Assembly: GCA_903859715.1 (NCBI GenBank)
Contig: CAIONS010000056.1
Coordinates: 124,001 to 188,000 of the forward strand
Source of the DNA: an uncultured Opitutia bacterium
GTDB lineage: Bacteria > Verrucomicrobiota > Verrucomicrobiia > Opitutales > Opitutaceae
Direction of reading: 5' to 3'
Length of the DNA stretch: 64,000 nt
Part shown: positions 1 through 8,097 of the stretch, piece after piece
Position numbering within the stretch: the stretch's first letter is position 1
How the letters are laid out: each line of letters opens with the position of its first letter
The notes under the pieces: model-generated
Told to the model about the DNA's origin: nothing
Databases searched by the model: none
Seen by the model: only the letters and a program-made list of their open reading frames with translations
Program-made: the position numbers and the translations under genes

Positions 1-1
1 G

Positions 2-1219
2 CTGGGCGGATTGCTGCTGCGCTGGTTTCCTCCCAACTGCTGGCAGAATTATCTCCGATGGTGCGGAGTGATGTTTTCTTACGGACTGTGCTTCAGCCTG
101 CGCGGATCGCTGGTCGACGGGCCCAGTCTGCTCCTGATCGCCTGTGGCGTGGCGCTGGTGGAAGCAGGGCGGCCTTGGTGGTCTGCCATCGTGCTGGGAA
201 TCTCCGGCCTGGGCAAGGAGACCAACATCCTGGGCGGGGCCGCGCTGGCCCGTCCCGAGAGCAACACGATTCAAGGGTGGTCCAAGGTCGCGCTTCGTGG
301 GGTAATTGTGGTCCTGCCGGTCGTGCTCTGGCTGCTGGTCGTCCGGCGCTGGCTGGGTCCGAGCGATGACTTGGGCATCCGCAACTTCACCTTCCCGCTG
401 GCTTCCTATTGGAAGAAATGGTTCGACACGATCACGGAGTTGATCGCCGAAGGGCCCGGCGCCTTCGCCCGTTCAAGCCTGCTGATGCTGGTGTCGCTCA
501 CGGCCCAGTTCCTGTTTTTCGCCTTTCGCCGCCGGTGGGAGGATCCTTGGTGGCGCATTGCCGCGGTCTACTCGGTGATGATGATCTTCCTGGGCGAAGC
601 CGTGTGGGAGGGCTATCCCGGGGCGGCTTCGCGCGTGCTGCTGCCCATGACGCTTGCCTTCAACGTGCTGGTGCCGCGGGGCCGGCGCTGGTGGCTGCTG
701 TTAGTGTTGGGAAACCTGACTGTTTTTGCCTCCCAGGACATGCTTCGCGCGGCCAGCTCGGAGAGCTATCAGGTCGAAGGCGAGCGGAGCCTGCGCATCG
801 CCAGTGAGACGGGCCGAATGGTGGAGGCGGTGTTTGACGACAAGTGGTACCCGCCAGAGCGCTCGCACCTGGAGTACTGGCGATGGAGCAGCGGGCCCGC
901 GACGCTGATCCTCCGCAATCCCCATCCTTTTCCGATTCTGGCGACCGTCACATTTGGCGTGAAGGCGAAGGACGCGCGGACGGTCGGGGTCTGGCAAGGC
1001 ACTTATGCCCGGTGGGAACGCAAACTGGCGCCCGGAGAGTTGAAGGAGATCAAGGTGCGCAACATGCGGCTGGAGCCGGGTGACACCCTGTGGCGGTTTG
1101 CGACGGATACGCCGGGAGCCTATCCTGACAGCAATGACCGGCGGCGCCTGGCGTTCAGCCTGCGCGACCTGAAGATCGATATTATCGGCAAGGCAGATGT
1201 CCTGCCGCCGGGCAAATAA
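2..1219 (+). CDS. Polytopic membrane protein with C-terminal soluble domain, 5' end outside window
   Basis: The reading frame is open from base 2, so this is the C-terminal part (about 405 residues) of a longer protein. About six hydrophobic segments are visible, with a GLGKETNIL stretch between the second and third. After the last segment comes a roughly 150-residue soluble tail with beta-type alternation, containing YWRWSSGPATL followed by NP and, later, VGVWQG. The same tail pattern (RWQWSQGDATL, NP, VEVWHGG) ends the membrane protein at 4841-7048, so the two are related at least in that domain. The general build suits a GT-C glycosyltransferase or another envelope glycan enzyme with an extracytoplasmic accessory domain, but the part that would carry the catalytic acid motif is missing here. 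The next gene starts 17 bases downstream on the same strand, which suggests cotranscription. Confidence 0.8.
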   Translation: MGGLLLRWFPPNCWQNYLRWCGVMFSYGLCFSLRGSLVDGPSLLLIACGVALVEAGRPWWSAIVLGISGLGKETNILGGAALARPESNTIQGWSKVALRGVIVVLPVVLWLLVVRRWLGPSDDLGIRNFTFPLASYWKKWFDTITELIAEGPGAFARSSLLMLVSLTAQFLFFAFRRRWEDPWWRIAAVYSVMMIFLGEAVWEGYPGAASRVLLPMTLAFNVLVPRGRRWWLLLVLGNLTVFASQDMLRAASSESYQVEGERSLRIASETGRMVEAVFDDKWYPPERSHLEYWRWSSGPATLILRNPHPFPILATVTFGVKAKDARTVGVWQGTYARWERKLAPGELKEIKVRNMRLEPGDTLWRFATDTPGAYPDSNDRRRLAFSLRDLKIDIIGKADVLPPGK

Positions 1220-1236
1220 TCCCGCCCACAGCCTGA

Positions 1237-2181
1237 ATGGCCGCCGGCCTTGTAGACATGCTGCGCTGGATTCCAGCTTACGCCCAAATGGAGAAAGAGA
1301 ATGCGCAGCTGCGCCTGCGCGTGGCGGAGTTGGAGCGGAAGGAGGCGGAGTGGGCCCGGTTCGTTCCGCCCGGGCATTTCTATTCACCGCTGCCGTCGAA
1401 CGAGGAGATCGCCCGGGCCTTTGCGCGGGGCGGATTCGGTCCGCCGTTTTCGGCGGTGGATTTGAATGAGGCGGGGCAGTTTGCGCGCATCGAGCGGTTT
1501 GCGGGCTATCATGCGGATCAGCCCTTTCCTGAAGAGCCGGTGCCGGGGCGGCGGTTTCACCTGGGGAACAATTCCTACGGACACTATGACGCCATCATGC
1601 TGTACGCGATGCTGCGGGAGGCGCAGCCGAGACGGGTGATTGAGGTCGGGTCGGGCTTCAGCTCGGCCGCGATGCTGGATGTAAGCGAGCACGTGCTGGC
1701 CCGCCCGATTGAATTCACCTTCATCGATCCGGACATGATCCGGCTGCGTCCACTGCTCCGGGCGGACGACCTGACGCGCTGCACCCTCATCGAGCGCTGC
1801 GTGCAGGATGTGCCGCTGGAGACTTTTGCGGCCTTGGAAGCGAATGACGTGCTGTTCATCGACTCCTCGCATGTGAGCAAAATTGGCAGCGATGTGAACC
1901 GGATCTTCTTCGATATCCTGCCGGTGCTCGCGCCCGGGGTGCTGATCCATATCCACGATGTGACGGGAAACCTCGAACCTCCGCGGGGCTGGCTGGAGGA
2001 GGGGCGCGCGTGGAACGAGCAGTATGTCCTGCGTGCCTTCCTGATGTACAATCCGGCCTACCGGATCGAGCTGTTCACCAGCTGGCTGCTCAACATGAGA
2101 CATGCCTGGTTCATCGAGCACATGCCGTTGTGCGCCCGGGGCGGCGGCGGACAGCTGTGGCTGCGCAAGCTGGCGAAGTAG
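1237..2181 (+). CDS. Class I SAM-dependent methyltransferase with N-terminal coiled coil
   Basis: This 314-residue protein has a SAM-binding motif I (VIEVGSGFSS, residues 134-143), an acidic strand-4 motif (VLFIDSSH, near residue 208) and a later LIHIHDV segment, as in the Methyltransf_24 type of class I methyltransferase. Residues 18-40 form a short charged heptad-like helix (MEKENAQLRLRVAELERKEAEW minus its first residues), suggesting a coiled coil used for dimerisation or docking. A second in-frame ATG lies at 1258. It follows the preceding membrane-protein gene by 17 bases. Such enzymes in glycan clusters usually O-methylate sugars or cap chains, but the substrate cannot be read from the sequence. 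Confidence 0.85.
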   Translation: MAAGLVDMLRWIPAYAQMEKENAQLRLRVAELERKEAEWARFVPPGHFYSPLPSNEEIARAFARGGFGPPFSAVDLNEAGQFARIERFAGYHADQPFPEEPVPGRRFHLGNNSYGHYDAIMLYAMLREAQPRRVIEVGSGFSSAAMLDVSEHVLARPIEFTFIDPDMIRLRPLLRADDLTRCTLIERCVQDVPLETFAALEANDVLFIDSSHVSKIGSDVNRIFFDILPVLAPGVLIHIHDVTGNLEPPRGWLEEGRAWNEQYVLRAFLMYNPAYRIELFTSWLLNMRHAWFIEHMPLCARGGGGQLWLRKLAK

Positions 2182-2189
2182 GGTGGCTC

Positions 2190-2208
2190 GTCCGGAAGAT
2201 TGCCGGAC
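2190..2208. terminator. Small perfect hairpin between convergent genes
   Basis: A perfect 6-bp inverted repeat (GTCCGG ... CCGGAC) with a 7-base loop fills the gap between the stop codons of the two convergent genes ending at 2181 and 2209. There is no convincing T-run on either side, so if it terminates transcription it is weak or uses another mechanism. Confidence 0.3.
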
Positions 2209-3849
2209 CTAAAACGCCGCGATTGATTCAAGCCGGCGCCGATAACGCGCGCCGATGACGGCGGGCGAAAAATGAGTCTCGATGGCGATGCGGGCGGCCT
2301 GTCCCAGGGAAGCGCCGAGCGCGGGATCGGCCGCGAGTCTTTGCATCCACGAGGCGGCGTGGGCGAGGTCGGGCTCGGCCCACACCTGACCCTTGCTATA
2401 GGGGCCATGGCTTAGGGCGAGGGTCGTGAGCGTATAGTTGACCGGACAGCCGGTCTGCGCGGTGACGAACTCCGCCGTGGCCGACCAGTTGGTTGAGATC
2501 ACGGGTTTGCCGAGGGCCATGCATTCGGCCACGGCAAGGCCGAAACCCTCGGAGCGGTGCAGGGACACGAAGCAGTCACATGTGGACTCGAGCAGATAGA
2601 CCTCCTCCCGGGAAAGGGTGTCGGTCAGCAGGATGGCGCCGGGCAGATCGCGCAGGGCGGCCTGCAGGGTGGCAAAATCGGCTTCGTTGCCGGCGATGTT
2701 CTGCACCTTGATAACCAGCGCGGCGCCACTGTGGCTGAGGCCGGACTGACGGAACGCCTCGATCGTGGCGTGCGGATTCTTCCGTTCGGAATAGGAGTTC
2801 AGGTCGTAAAGGGAAAGAAAGAGGAATTTATCGGCGGGCAGACCGAACCGGGCGCGGCCGTCACCCGCCGGTCGGGCGAACGAGATGGCGTGCGGCATGG
2901 TGATGACCGGCAGCGGGGACTTGGCCGCGATAGCGGCACGGACAAATTCGCTCGGGCACCACACCTCATCGAAAAAGGCGAAGTGCGGCAGCCAGGCATC
3001 GGGAAACTCGGGCAACTCCCAGGCCCAGTAAGCGATGTTGTAGTGACCGGCGCGGAATTTTTTCCCGTGATGATGATCGAGATCGGGTGAGGCTGGCGGA
3101 TCGAGATGGACGACGTTGACCGGATAAGGGTTCGTTTCCTGCAGGCGGCCGGCATACGTCAGATCGCCGAGACGATTTTTGCAGTGCAGCTTCAGCGGGA
3201 TGAGCGTGGCGGGGATCTCCGCGGCATCGGCGGCGCGCACCATGCAACGGGCGGATTCGCCGATGCCGAGGTCGGCGGTGAGGAAGCCCGCGATGTTGAG
3301 ACCGAGCCGGGTGTGCTGGCGAGCGAAGGCGGCGGAAAAAGGCGCGAGACGGAGCGAGAAATCGAATATCACTTCGCCGACAGCAGTAGTGAGCGTGGTG
3401 ATGCGGAGCTGGCGATTTTTGATCTGGTGACGAAAATGTTGGAGCGCGCCGAGACCGGTCACACGGCCGAGCCACGCCAAGGTGTTGGTCCGGCTGACGC
3501 CCTCAAGTCGGAGGGTGATGCGCGGGCCGTGTTGAACAGTGTCAGCCGGGAGGGAGAGCTGCAGTTCGAACGGGCCCGGACGGACGGGACGAACTTCGCC
3601 CGCCCTGATGCCGTTGATCTCGCAGGCGAGTCCGGGCGCGGTGGTTTCGAGTCCGCGGGCGTCAGGGTGCGGGCGGTATTCACCGCGAAGGATCACGGTG
3701 GAAATGCCCTCGCACGGAGGCAGCCGAAGCTCGGCGTGCTCCCGGATCCAGGCGGAATCAGTCGCAAACTCGTCGAAGTACAGGCCGGTGTTACGAGCAG
3801 GGCGTCCGGCGAAGGCGGGGCCGGAGAAAATGGAACTGGCAGGACGCAT
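2209..3849 (-). CDS. GT4-type glycosyltransferase with N-terminal beta domain
   Basis: The 546-residue protein has a beta-rich N-terminal domain (about residues 1-150) and a two-Rossmann glycosyltransferase of the GT4/family-1 type after it. The catalytic half opens with LTADLGIGESARCMVRAA, a pattern common in GT4 enzymes of this class, and the C-terminal donor-binding half carries the EX7E motif (EGFGLAVAE) followed by ALGKPVIST. I start it at the ATG at 3847-3849 because the 40 in-frame residues upstream look like non-coding translation and would overlap the divergent methyltransferase. It is the only - strand gene in the first 10 kb. Expected role: transfer of a sugar from a nucleotide donor to a growing glycan in the cytoplasm; donor and acceptor are unknown. 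Confidence 0.85.
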   Translation of the reverse strand: MRPASSIFSGPAFAGRPARNTGLYFDEFATDSAWIREHAELRLPPCEGISTVILRGEYRPHPDARGLETTAPGLACEINGIRAGEVRPVRPGPFELQLSLPADTVQHGPRITLRLEGVSRTNTLAWLGRVTGLGALQHFRHQIKNRQLRITTLTTAVGEVIFDFSLRLAPFSAAFARQHTRLGLNIAGFLTADLGIGESARCMVRAADAAEIPATLIPLKLHCKNRLGDLTYAGRLQETNPYPVNVVHLDPPASPDLDHHHGKKFRAGHYNIAYWAWELPEFPDAWLPHFAFFDEVWCPSEFVRAAIAAKSPLPVITMPHAISFARPAGDGRARFGLPADKFLFLSLYDLNSYSERKNPHATIEAFRQSGLSHSGAALVIKVQNIAGNEADFATLQAALRDLPGAILLTDTLSREEVYLLESTCDCFVSLHRSEGFGLAVAECMALGKPVISTNWSATAEFVTAQTGCPVNYTLTTLALSHGPYSKGQVWAEPDLAHAASWMQRLAADPALGASLGQAARIAIETHFSPAVIGARYRRRLESIAAF

Positions 3850-3922
3850 GAAAGCTGGACGAAAGGGAAAGCCGCAGCGTTTGCCTTGGCAAAGCTTTAT
3901 CCCGTGGCTGGAATGGTGGCTC

Positions 3923-4660
3923 ATGGAACCCGAGGAATACCGCAAGATGGCTGCCGTCGAGGATGCCATGTGGTATTACCGGGCGCTGCATGCGCATCTT
4001 TACCGCGAACTCGCCGGGTTCCTCGGCAAGCGTCCGGCTCGCATCCTGGATGCGGGCTGCGGCTCGGGCGGTTTGATCCGACGACTCTCCGTCTCGGAAC
4101 CGGGTTGGCAATGGACGGGAGTGGATGTGTCGCCGCTGGCCTGTGAACTGGCACGCGGTCGCTGCCAGGCGGATATCCGCGAAGCGTCGGTAACGGCGCT
4201 GCCATTTCCGACCGCGAGTTTTGACGCGGTGGTTTCGGCCGACGTGCTGTATCACGTGGAGGACGATGAGGCGGCCCTGCGGGAGTTTGCGCGCGTCCTC
4301 CGGCCGGGCGGCCGGGCCGTCATCAATGTCCCGGCGCATCGCTGGCTTTGGTCATATCACGATGTGGCGACGCATTCGAAGCGACGTTATACGCGGAAGG
4401 AAGTGCGGGCGAAACTGCAGGCCGCAGGGTTGACGAACATAACCGCGACCCATTGGAACACCCTGCTGCTGCCGCTGGTGATCGTGCGCCGGAAACTGAT
4501 GCCGCCGCCGGACGGCGGGAGCGATGTGCGATTATATCCGGCGCCAGTCGAGGCGACATTCAACGCGGCCATGGCGTTGGAGCGGTCGTGGCTGGGCGCG
4601 GTGGGGGCATTACCGTTGGGGAGTTCGATTCTGGCGCTGGGCCAGGCAGGCCAGGGTTGA
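3923..4660 (+). CDS. Class I SAM-dependent methyltransferase
   Basis: About 245 residues. It opens with MEPEEYRKMAAVEDAMWYYR, the usual opening of a methyltransferase family found in glycan clusters, which is why I prefer this ATG to the one at 3848. Motif I is ILDAGCGSGG (residues 41-50), followed by GVDVSPLA and the acidic motif FDAVVSADVLYHVEDD, and the post-I LRPGG loop. If the earlier ATG is used, its start overlaps the start of the divergent glycosyltransferase in a shared CATG (3847-3850); with the start used here a 73-base divergent promoter region is left. Substrate is unknown; methylation of a sugar or lipid intermediate is the likely role. Confidence 0.85.
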   Translation: MEPEEYRKMAAVEDAMWYYRALHAHLYRELAGFLGKRPARILDAGCGSGGLIRRLSVSEPGWQWTGVDVSPLACELARGRCQADIREASVTALPFPTASFDAVVSADVLYHVEDDEAALREFARVLRPGGRAVINVPAHRWLWSYHDVATHSKRRYTRKEVRAKLQAAGLTNITATHWNTLLLPLVIVRRKLMPPPDGGSDVRLYPAPVEATFNAAMALERSWLGAVGALPLGSSILALGQAGQG

Positions 4661-4840
4661 CCTGCCGGACAGTTATCCCGTGGTTTCGTGCTTCACGCTC
4701 TGAAGAAAAATATCCAACGGACCAATTGCAGGGTTTCGAGGGAATATGGCGGGCCAAGCACGCGCCCTGCTTAAAGCGAGGCGTGAATCCGGTCAGAATC
4801 GCCTTTAACTTTTTGAGGCCAAGCCTAGTGTAATCACCCT
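4661..4840. other. Intergenic gap, 180 bases
   Basis: No gene is visible. The stretch is less GC-rich towards its right end and probably holds the promoter of the five-gene + strand run starting at 4841, but I see no pair of hexamers good enough to call. Confidence 0.4.
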
Positions 4841-7048
4841 ATGGTCTACTTCCTGACCGCCATGGGGCTACTCCTGCACATTGTGCTGTGGGGCGCTGGC
4901 GCGGCCATCCTGTTGACGCCCCGTCCGTGGAGAATTTGGTGGCCAGTCTTTTGTGCCCCGATGGGGCTGGCGCTGCAGTCGGCCGTCGTCTGGGCCGGAG
5001 CGTATTCCGGGCTGGCGGGGACCAATGTGTACTCCGGTTGGTGTGAGCTGATCCCGGTGTTCGTGCTTGCGGCGGCGTTGTGGCGAAGAGGTGCCAGTCG
5101 GATGATAAACGTGTTACCGAAGTTCGGTGCCTTGGGCATCGTGATGCTGGTGGAGCTGTGCTTCCTGGTGCTGCCCATGGCCCTGGCTTCGCGAGCCCTG
5201 ACCACTTTGTCGTTGGGCAGTTGTGATGCGGCGGATTATGCCGCGGGAGCCCGGGTCTTTCAGGAGTTTTCCCGGAACTACCGTGGCGGCTTCATCGGGC
5301 TCACGGAGGTGGTGAGCGTGGCGTCGGTGGATAATTTCTACGATTTCTGGATCCGGCTGAATCATTTCACGCCCTCGGCGCTGATCGCGTTCAATGGGTC
5401 GATTTTTGGCTGCGTGCCGCACGAGATCACTGGACTCATGACCGTGCTGCTGCTGGTACTGTCGCTGCCGGCGGTGTTTTGGATGGCGCGCGCAGTGCTG
5501 CGGTATTCGCCGCGGGTCAGCTTGTGGATCGCGGCCATTTACGGATTGAACCCGATCACGTGGTACGCGGTGGCGCACGTGGCGATGGGCCAGCTGCTGG
5601 CGGCCCAGGCCATTGTCTTCATCACGTGGGGCGGCATCGCGCTCTGGCGGGGCCGGCTGACATGGCGGCGCGGCTGGGCGATGAGCGGCGTGCTGGTCAT
5701 GGCCTACTGGCTGGTGCTGGGCAGCTACAACTTCATCGTCATCGTCTGCCTGGTGCCCGTGCTCACTTATGCGGGGGGCCAGGTCCTGATCACGAGTGGG
5801 TGGAAACGATTTGGTCAGTGGCTGGTGCTCATGCTGGCGCCCTTCGCAGTGACCAGCGTGGTATTCTGGGAGCGCGTGCGGGGCCTGATCGAGCGGTTCA
5901 TGCTGTTTCAGCAGTATGACTTTGGGTGGCACATCCCGGTACTGTCGCCCGAGGGCTTGCTGGGAGCGGTGAACGGGCCCGGCTTGGGCCCGCTGGCCAT
6001 GTGGCTGCGGCTGGTGCTGACCCTTTCACTGTTTTTCCTGCTGGCGGCCGCAATGCTGCGCGACCGGAGCTACCGGCAGCTGGCGGTCTTTCGCGCCGCG
6101 ACCATGATGCTGCCGGTCCTGGTCGGGTACAGCTATCTGGAACTCCGGGGGGCGATGCTCGGCACAAATGCGAGCTACGACGCCTACAAACTCATGGCCG
6201 TGTTCTTCCCGGGACAGCTGTGCGGATACTGCTATTGGACGACGCTGTCGCGCAGCCGGCTGCAATGGCAGCGGTGGGCGGCCCGGATTGGTATCGTGGG
6301 CATGACCGCGTTCAACCTGTCGGTCGCGTACCGCTTTGCCGTCCGCATGCAGGATCCGCCGCTCATCGTGGACCGGGACATGGTGGAGCTGCAGAAAATC
6401 GAAGCCCGGCCGGATGTGACCTCGATCAACGTGGAGGTGACGGATTTCTGGTCACGGCTCTGGGCCAATTCCTTTCTGCTGCAAAAGCCGCAATATTTCC
6501 TGACCCACACGTACGAAGGACGGCTCAATACCGCGCTCAAGGGTGACTGGGAACTGACGGATGGAGTGATCACGGTGTCGGCTCCGGCGGAAGCCGGTAC
6601 CATCCGGGTGGGGCGGAGCTTTACCCTCGTGAACACGCACAGCCGGTTCTACCTGCGCGCCAAGCTGGGCGAGGGTTGGTACGCGGAGGAACGGATCGCC
6701 CGGGTCTTCCGGCGGTGGCAGTGGTCGCAGGGCGATGCCACGCTTTTGGTGGAGAATCCGCAGACCACGCCGTTGAAAATCAACCTCAGGATTTCAGTAC
6801 GCAGTCTCGTGAAGCAGACGGTCGAAGTCTGGCATGGCGGCCAGCATGATGGCACGATCAAGGTGGGCGACTTGCTCGGCGAGCGGGTCGTGGAGGGCAT
6901 CATTCTGCCGCCGGGCAAGACGACGTTCGAATTGCGTTCCAGTGTGCGTCCACGAGCCGCCAACGCACGTGACAGCCGTCTGCTGGGGTTTGCGGTCTAC
7001 GGCGTCGAGCTTGAGATCCAGTCCGCCAATGAATCGGCCACGCGCTAA
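4841..7048 (+). CDS. Polytopic membrane protein, GT-C-like, with C-terminal beta domain
   Basis: This 735-residue protein has about a dozen hydrophobic segments in its first 500 residues and then a soluble C-terminal region of about 220 residues. The tail contains GEGWYAEERIARVFRRWQWS, then NP and VEVWHGG, and matches the tail of the partial gene at the window's left edge. Large luminal loops early in the protein (around CDAADYAAGARVFQEFSRN) are in keeping with a GT-C fold glycosyltransferase, but no decisive DD/DE motif can be assigned by eye. It is followed within 33 bases by the SDR-aminotransferase-polyprenyl sugar synthase triad, so it is a good candidate for the enzyme that uses the lipid-linked sugar made by that triad. 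The function is inferred from build and context only. Confidence 0.8.
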   Translation: MVYFLTAMGLLLHIVLWGAGAAILLTPRPWRIWWPVFCAPMGLALQSAVVWAGAYSGLAGTNVYSGWCELIPVFVLAAALWRRGASRMINVLPKFGALGIVMLVELCFLVLPMALASRALTTLSLGSCDAADYAAGARVFQEFSRNYRGGFIGLTEVVSVASVDNFYDFWIRLNHFTPSALIAFNGSIFGCVPHEITGLMTVLLLVLSLPAVFWMARAVLRYSPRVSLWIAAIYGLNPITWYAVAHVAMGQLLAAQAIVFITWGGIALWRGRLTWRRGWAMSGVLVMAYWLVLGSYNFIVIVCLVPVLTYAGGQVLITSGWKRFGQWLVLMLAPFAVTSVVFWERVRGLIERFMLFQQYDFGWHIPVLSPEGLLGAVNGPGLGPLAMWLRLVLTLSLFFLLAAAMLRDRSYRQLAVFRAATMMLPVLVGYSYLELRGAMLGTNASYDAYKLMAVFFPGQLCGYCYWTTLSRSRLQWQRWAARIGIVGMTAFNLSVAYRFAVRMQDPPLIVDRDMVELQKIEARPDVTSINVEVTDFWSRLWANSFLLQKPQYFLTHTYEGRLNTALKGDWELTDGVITVSAPAEAGTIRVGRSFTLVNTHSRFYLRAKLGEGWYAEERIARVFRRWQWSQGDATLLVENPQTTPLKINLRISVRSLVKQTVEVWHGGQHDGTIKVGDLLGERVVEGIILPPGKTTFELRSSVRPRAANARDSRLLGFAVYGVELEIQSANESATR

Positions 7049-7080
7049 ATTTTCGGAATCGCATCGCGGAGGGCTTTGCC

Positions 7081-8097
7081 TTGAATTGCGCCTTCCGGAT
7101 GACCACCTCGTTTTTTAAAAAGGCCTACGCCGGCCGGCGTATCCTCATTACGGGAGGACTGGGATTCATCGGTTCGAATCTTGCGCGCACCCTGGTGGAG
7201 CTTGGCGCGAAGGTCACAATCGTGGACAGCCTGATCCCGGAATACGGCGGCAACCGTCGCAATCTCGCGGGCGTGGCGAACGGCGTGCGGGTCCACATTG
7301 CCGACGTGCGTGACTGGCCCAAGCTGCCCCGGCTCGTGCGCGGGCAGGATGTGCTCTTCAACCTGGCTGGCCAGACCAGCCATATGGATTCGATGACGGA
7401 TCCGCAGACGGACCTCGATATCAACGGTCGCGCGCAGCTTGCGATCCTCGAGGCCTGCCGCCTGCACAATCCGGCCATCCGCATCGTCTTCGCGAGCACC
7501 CGGCAGATTTACGGCCGGCCGGATTACCTGCCGGTCGATGAACAGCATCCGCTCCGGCCGGTGGATGTGAACGGCATCAACAAAATCGCCGGCGAGTCAT
7601 TTCATCTGCTATATTCGCGAGTGTACGGCCTGCAGGCGACGGCCTTGCGGCTGACCAACACCATCGGGCCGCGCATGCGCGTGAAGGATGCCCGGCAGAC
7701 GTTTGTGGGCGTGTGGATCCGCTGCCTTGTGGAGGGAAAACCGTTTGAGGTCTGGGGTGGGGAGCAGCGGCGTGATTTCACCTGCGTGGATGACGCGGTG
7801 GAGGCTTTTTTGCTGGCCGCGGCCCGGCCGGAGGCGGTGGGCGAGGTCTTCAATCTCGGCGGCCCGCCACCGGTCACATTGGGCCGGCTCGCGGAACTGC
7901 TGGTCGAGATCAATGGCGGCGGAAGTTTTGCGGTGCGTTCGTTCCCGGCGGACCGGAAGAAAATCGACATCGGGGATTTTTATGCGGACGACCGCCGGAT
8001 TGGCCGAAAGCTCGGCTGGCGGCCGCGCACGGATCTTCGCACGATGCTCGCCCGGACGCTGGCCTATTATCGCAGAGAGCTGAAATATTATGTCTGA
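7081..8097 (+). CDS. Extended SDR, sugar-nucleotide epimerase/dehydratase-like, with Asn at the catalytic Tyr position
   Basis: A 338-residue NAD-dependent SDR. The Rossmann motif GGLGFIG lies at residues 25-31, and the active-site strand ends in FASTRQIYG. In the normal YxxxK site the sequence is NGINK (residues 164-168), so the catalytic tyrosine is replaced by asparagine while the lysine is kept; I recall the same substitution in a recurring SDR subfamily of glycan clusters. The TTG at 7081 is preceded at 7 bases by GGAGGG (7068-7073), while an ATG lies at 7099; either could be the start. The gene overlaps the next one by 8 bases, so it is very likely translated together with the aminotransferase and acts in the same nucleotide-sugar route. 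The exact reaction is unknown. Confidence 0.85.
   Translation: MNCAFRMTTSFFKKAYAGRRILITGGLGFIGSNLARTLVELGAKVTIVDSLIPEYGGNRRNLAGVANGVRVHIADVRDWPKLPRLVRGQDVLFNLAGQTSHMDSMTDPQTDLDINGRAQLAILEACRLHNPAIRIVFASTRQIYGRPDYLPVDEQHPLRPVDVNGINKIAGESFHLLYSRVYGLQATALRLTNTIGPRMRVKDARQTFVGVWIRCLVEGKPFEVWGGEQRRDFTCVDDAVEAFLLAAARPEAVGEVFNLGGPPPVTLGRLAELLVEINGGGSFAVRSFPADRKKIDIGDFYADDRRIGRKLGWRPRTDLRTMLARTLAYYRRELKYYV

Noticed and set aside
4822-4834. AGCCTAGTGTAAT before the gene at 4841, nearly repeated at 61991-62003, as a possible shared promoter element
   Set aside because: Twelve-base matches between two places are expected by chance in a 64-kb window; the second copy is not oriented towards a gene start, and only two copies exist.
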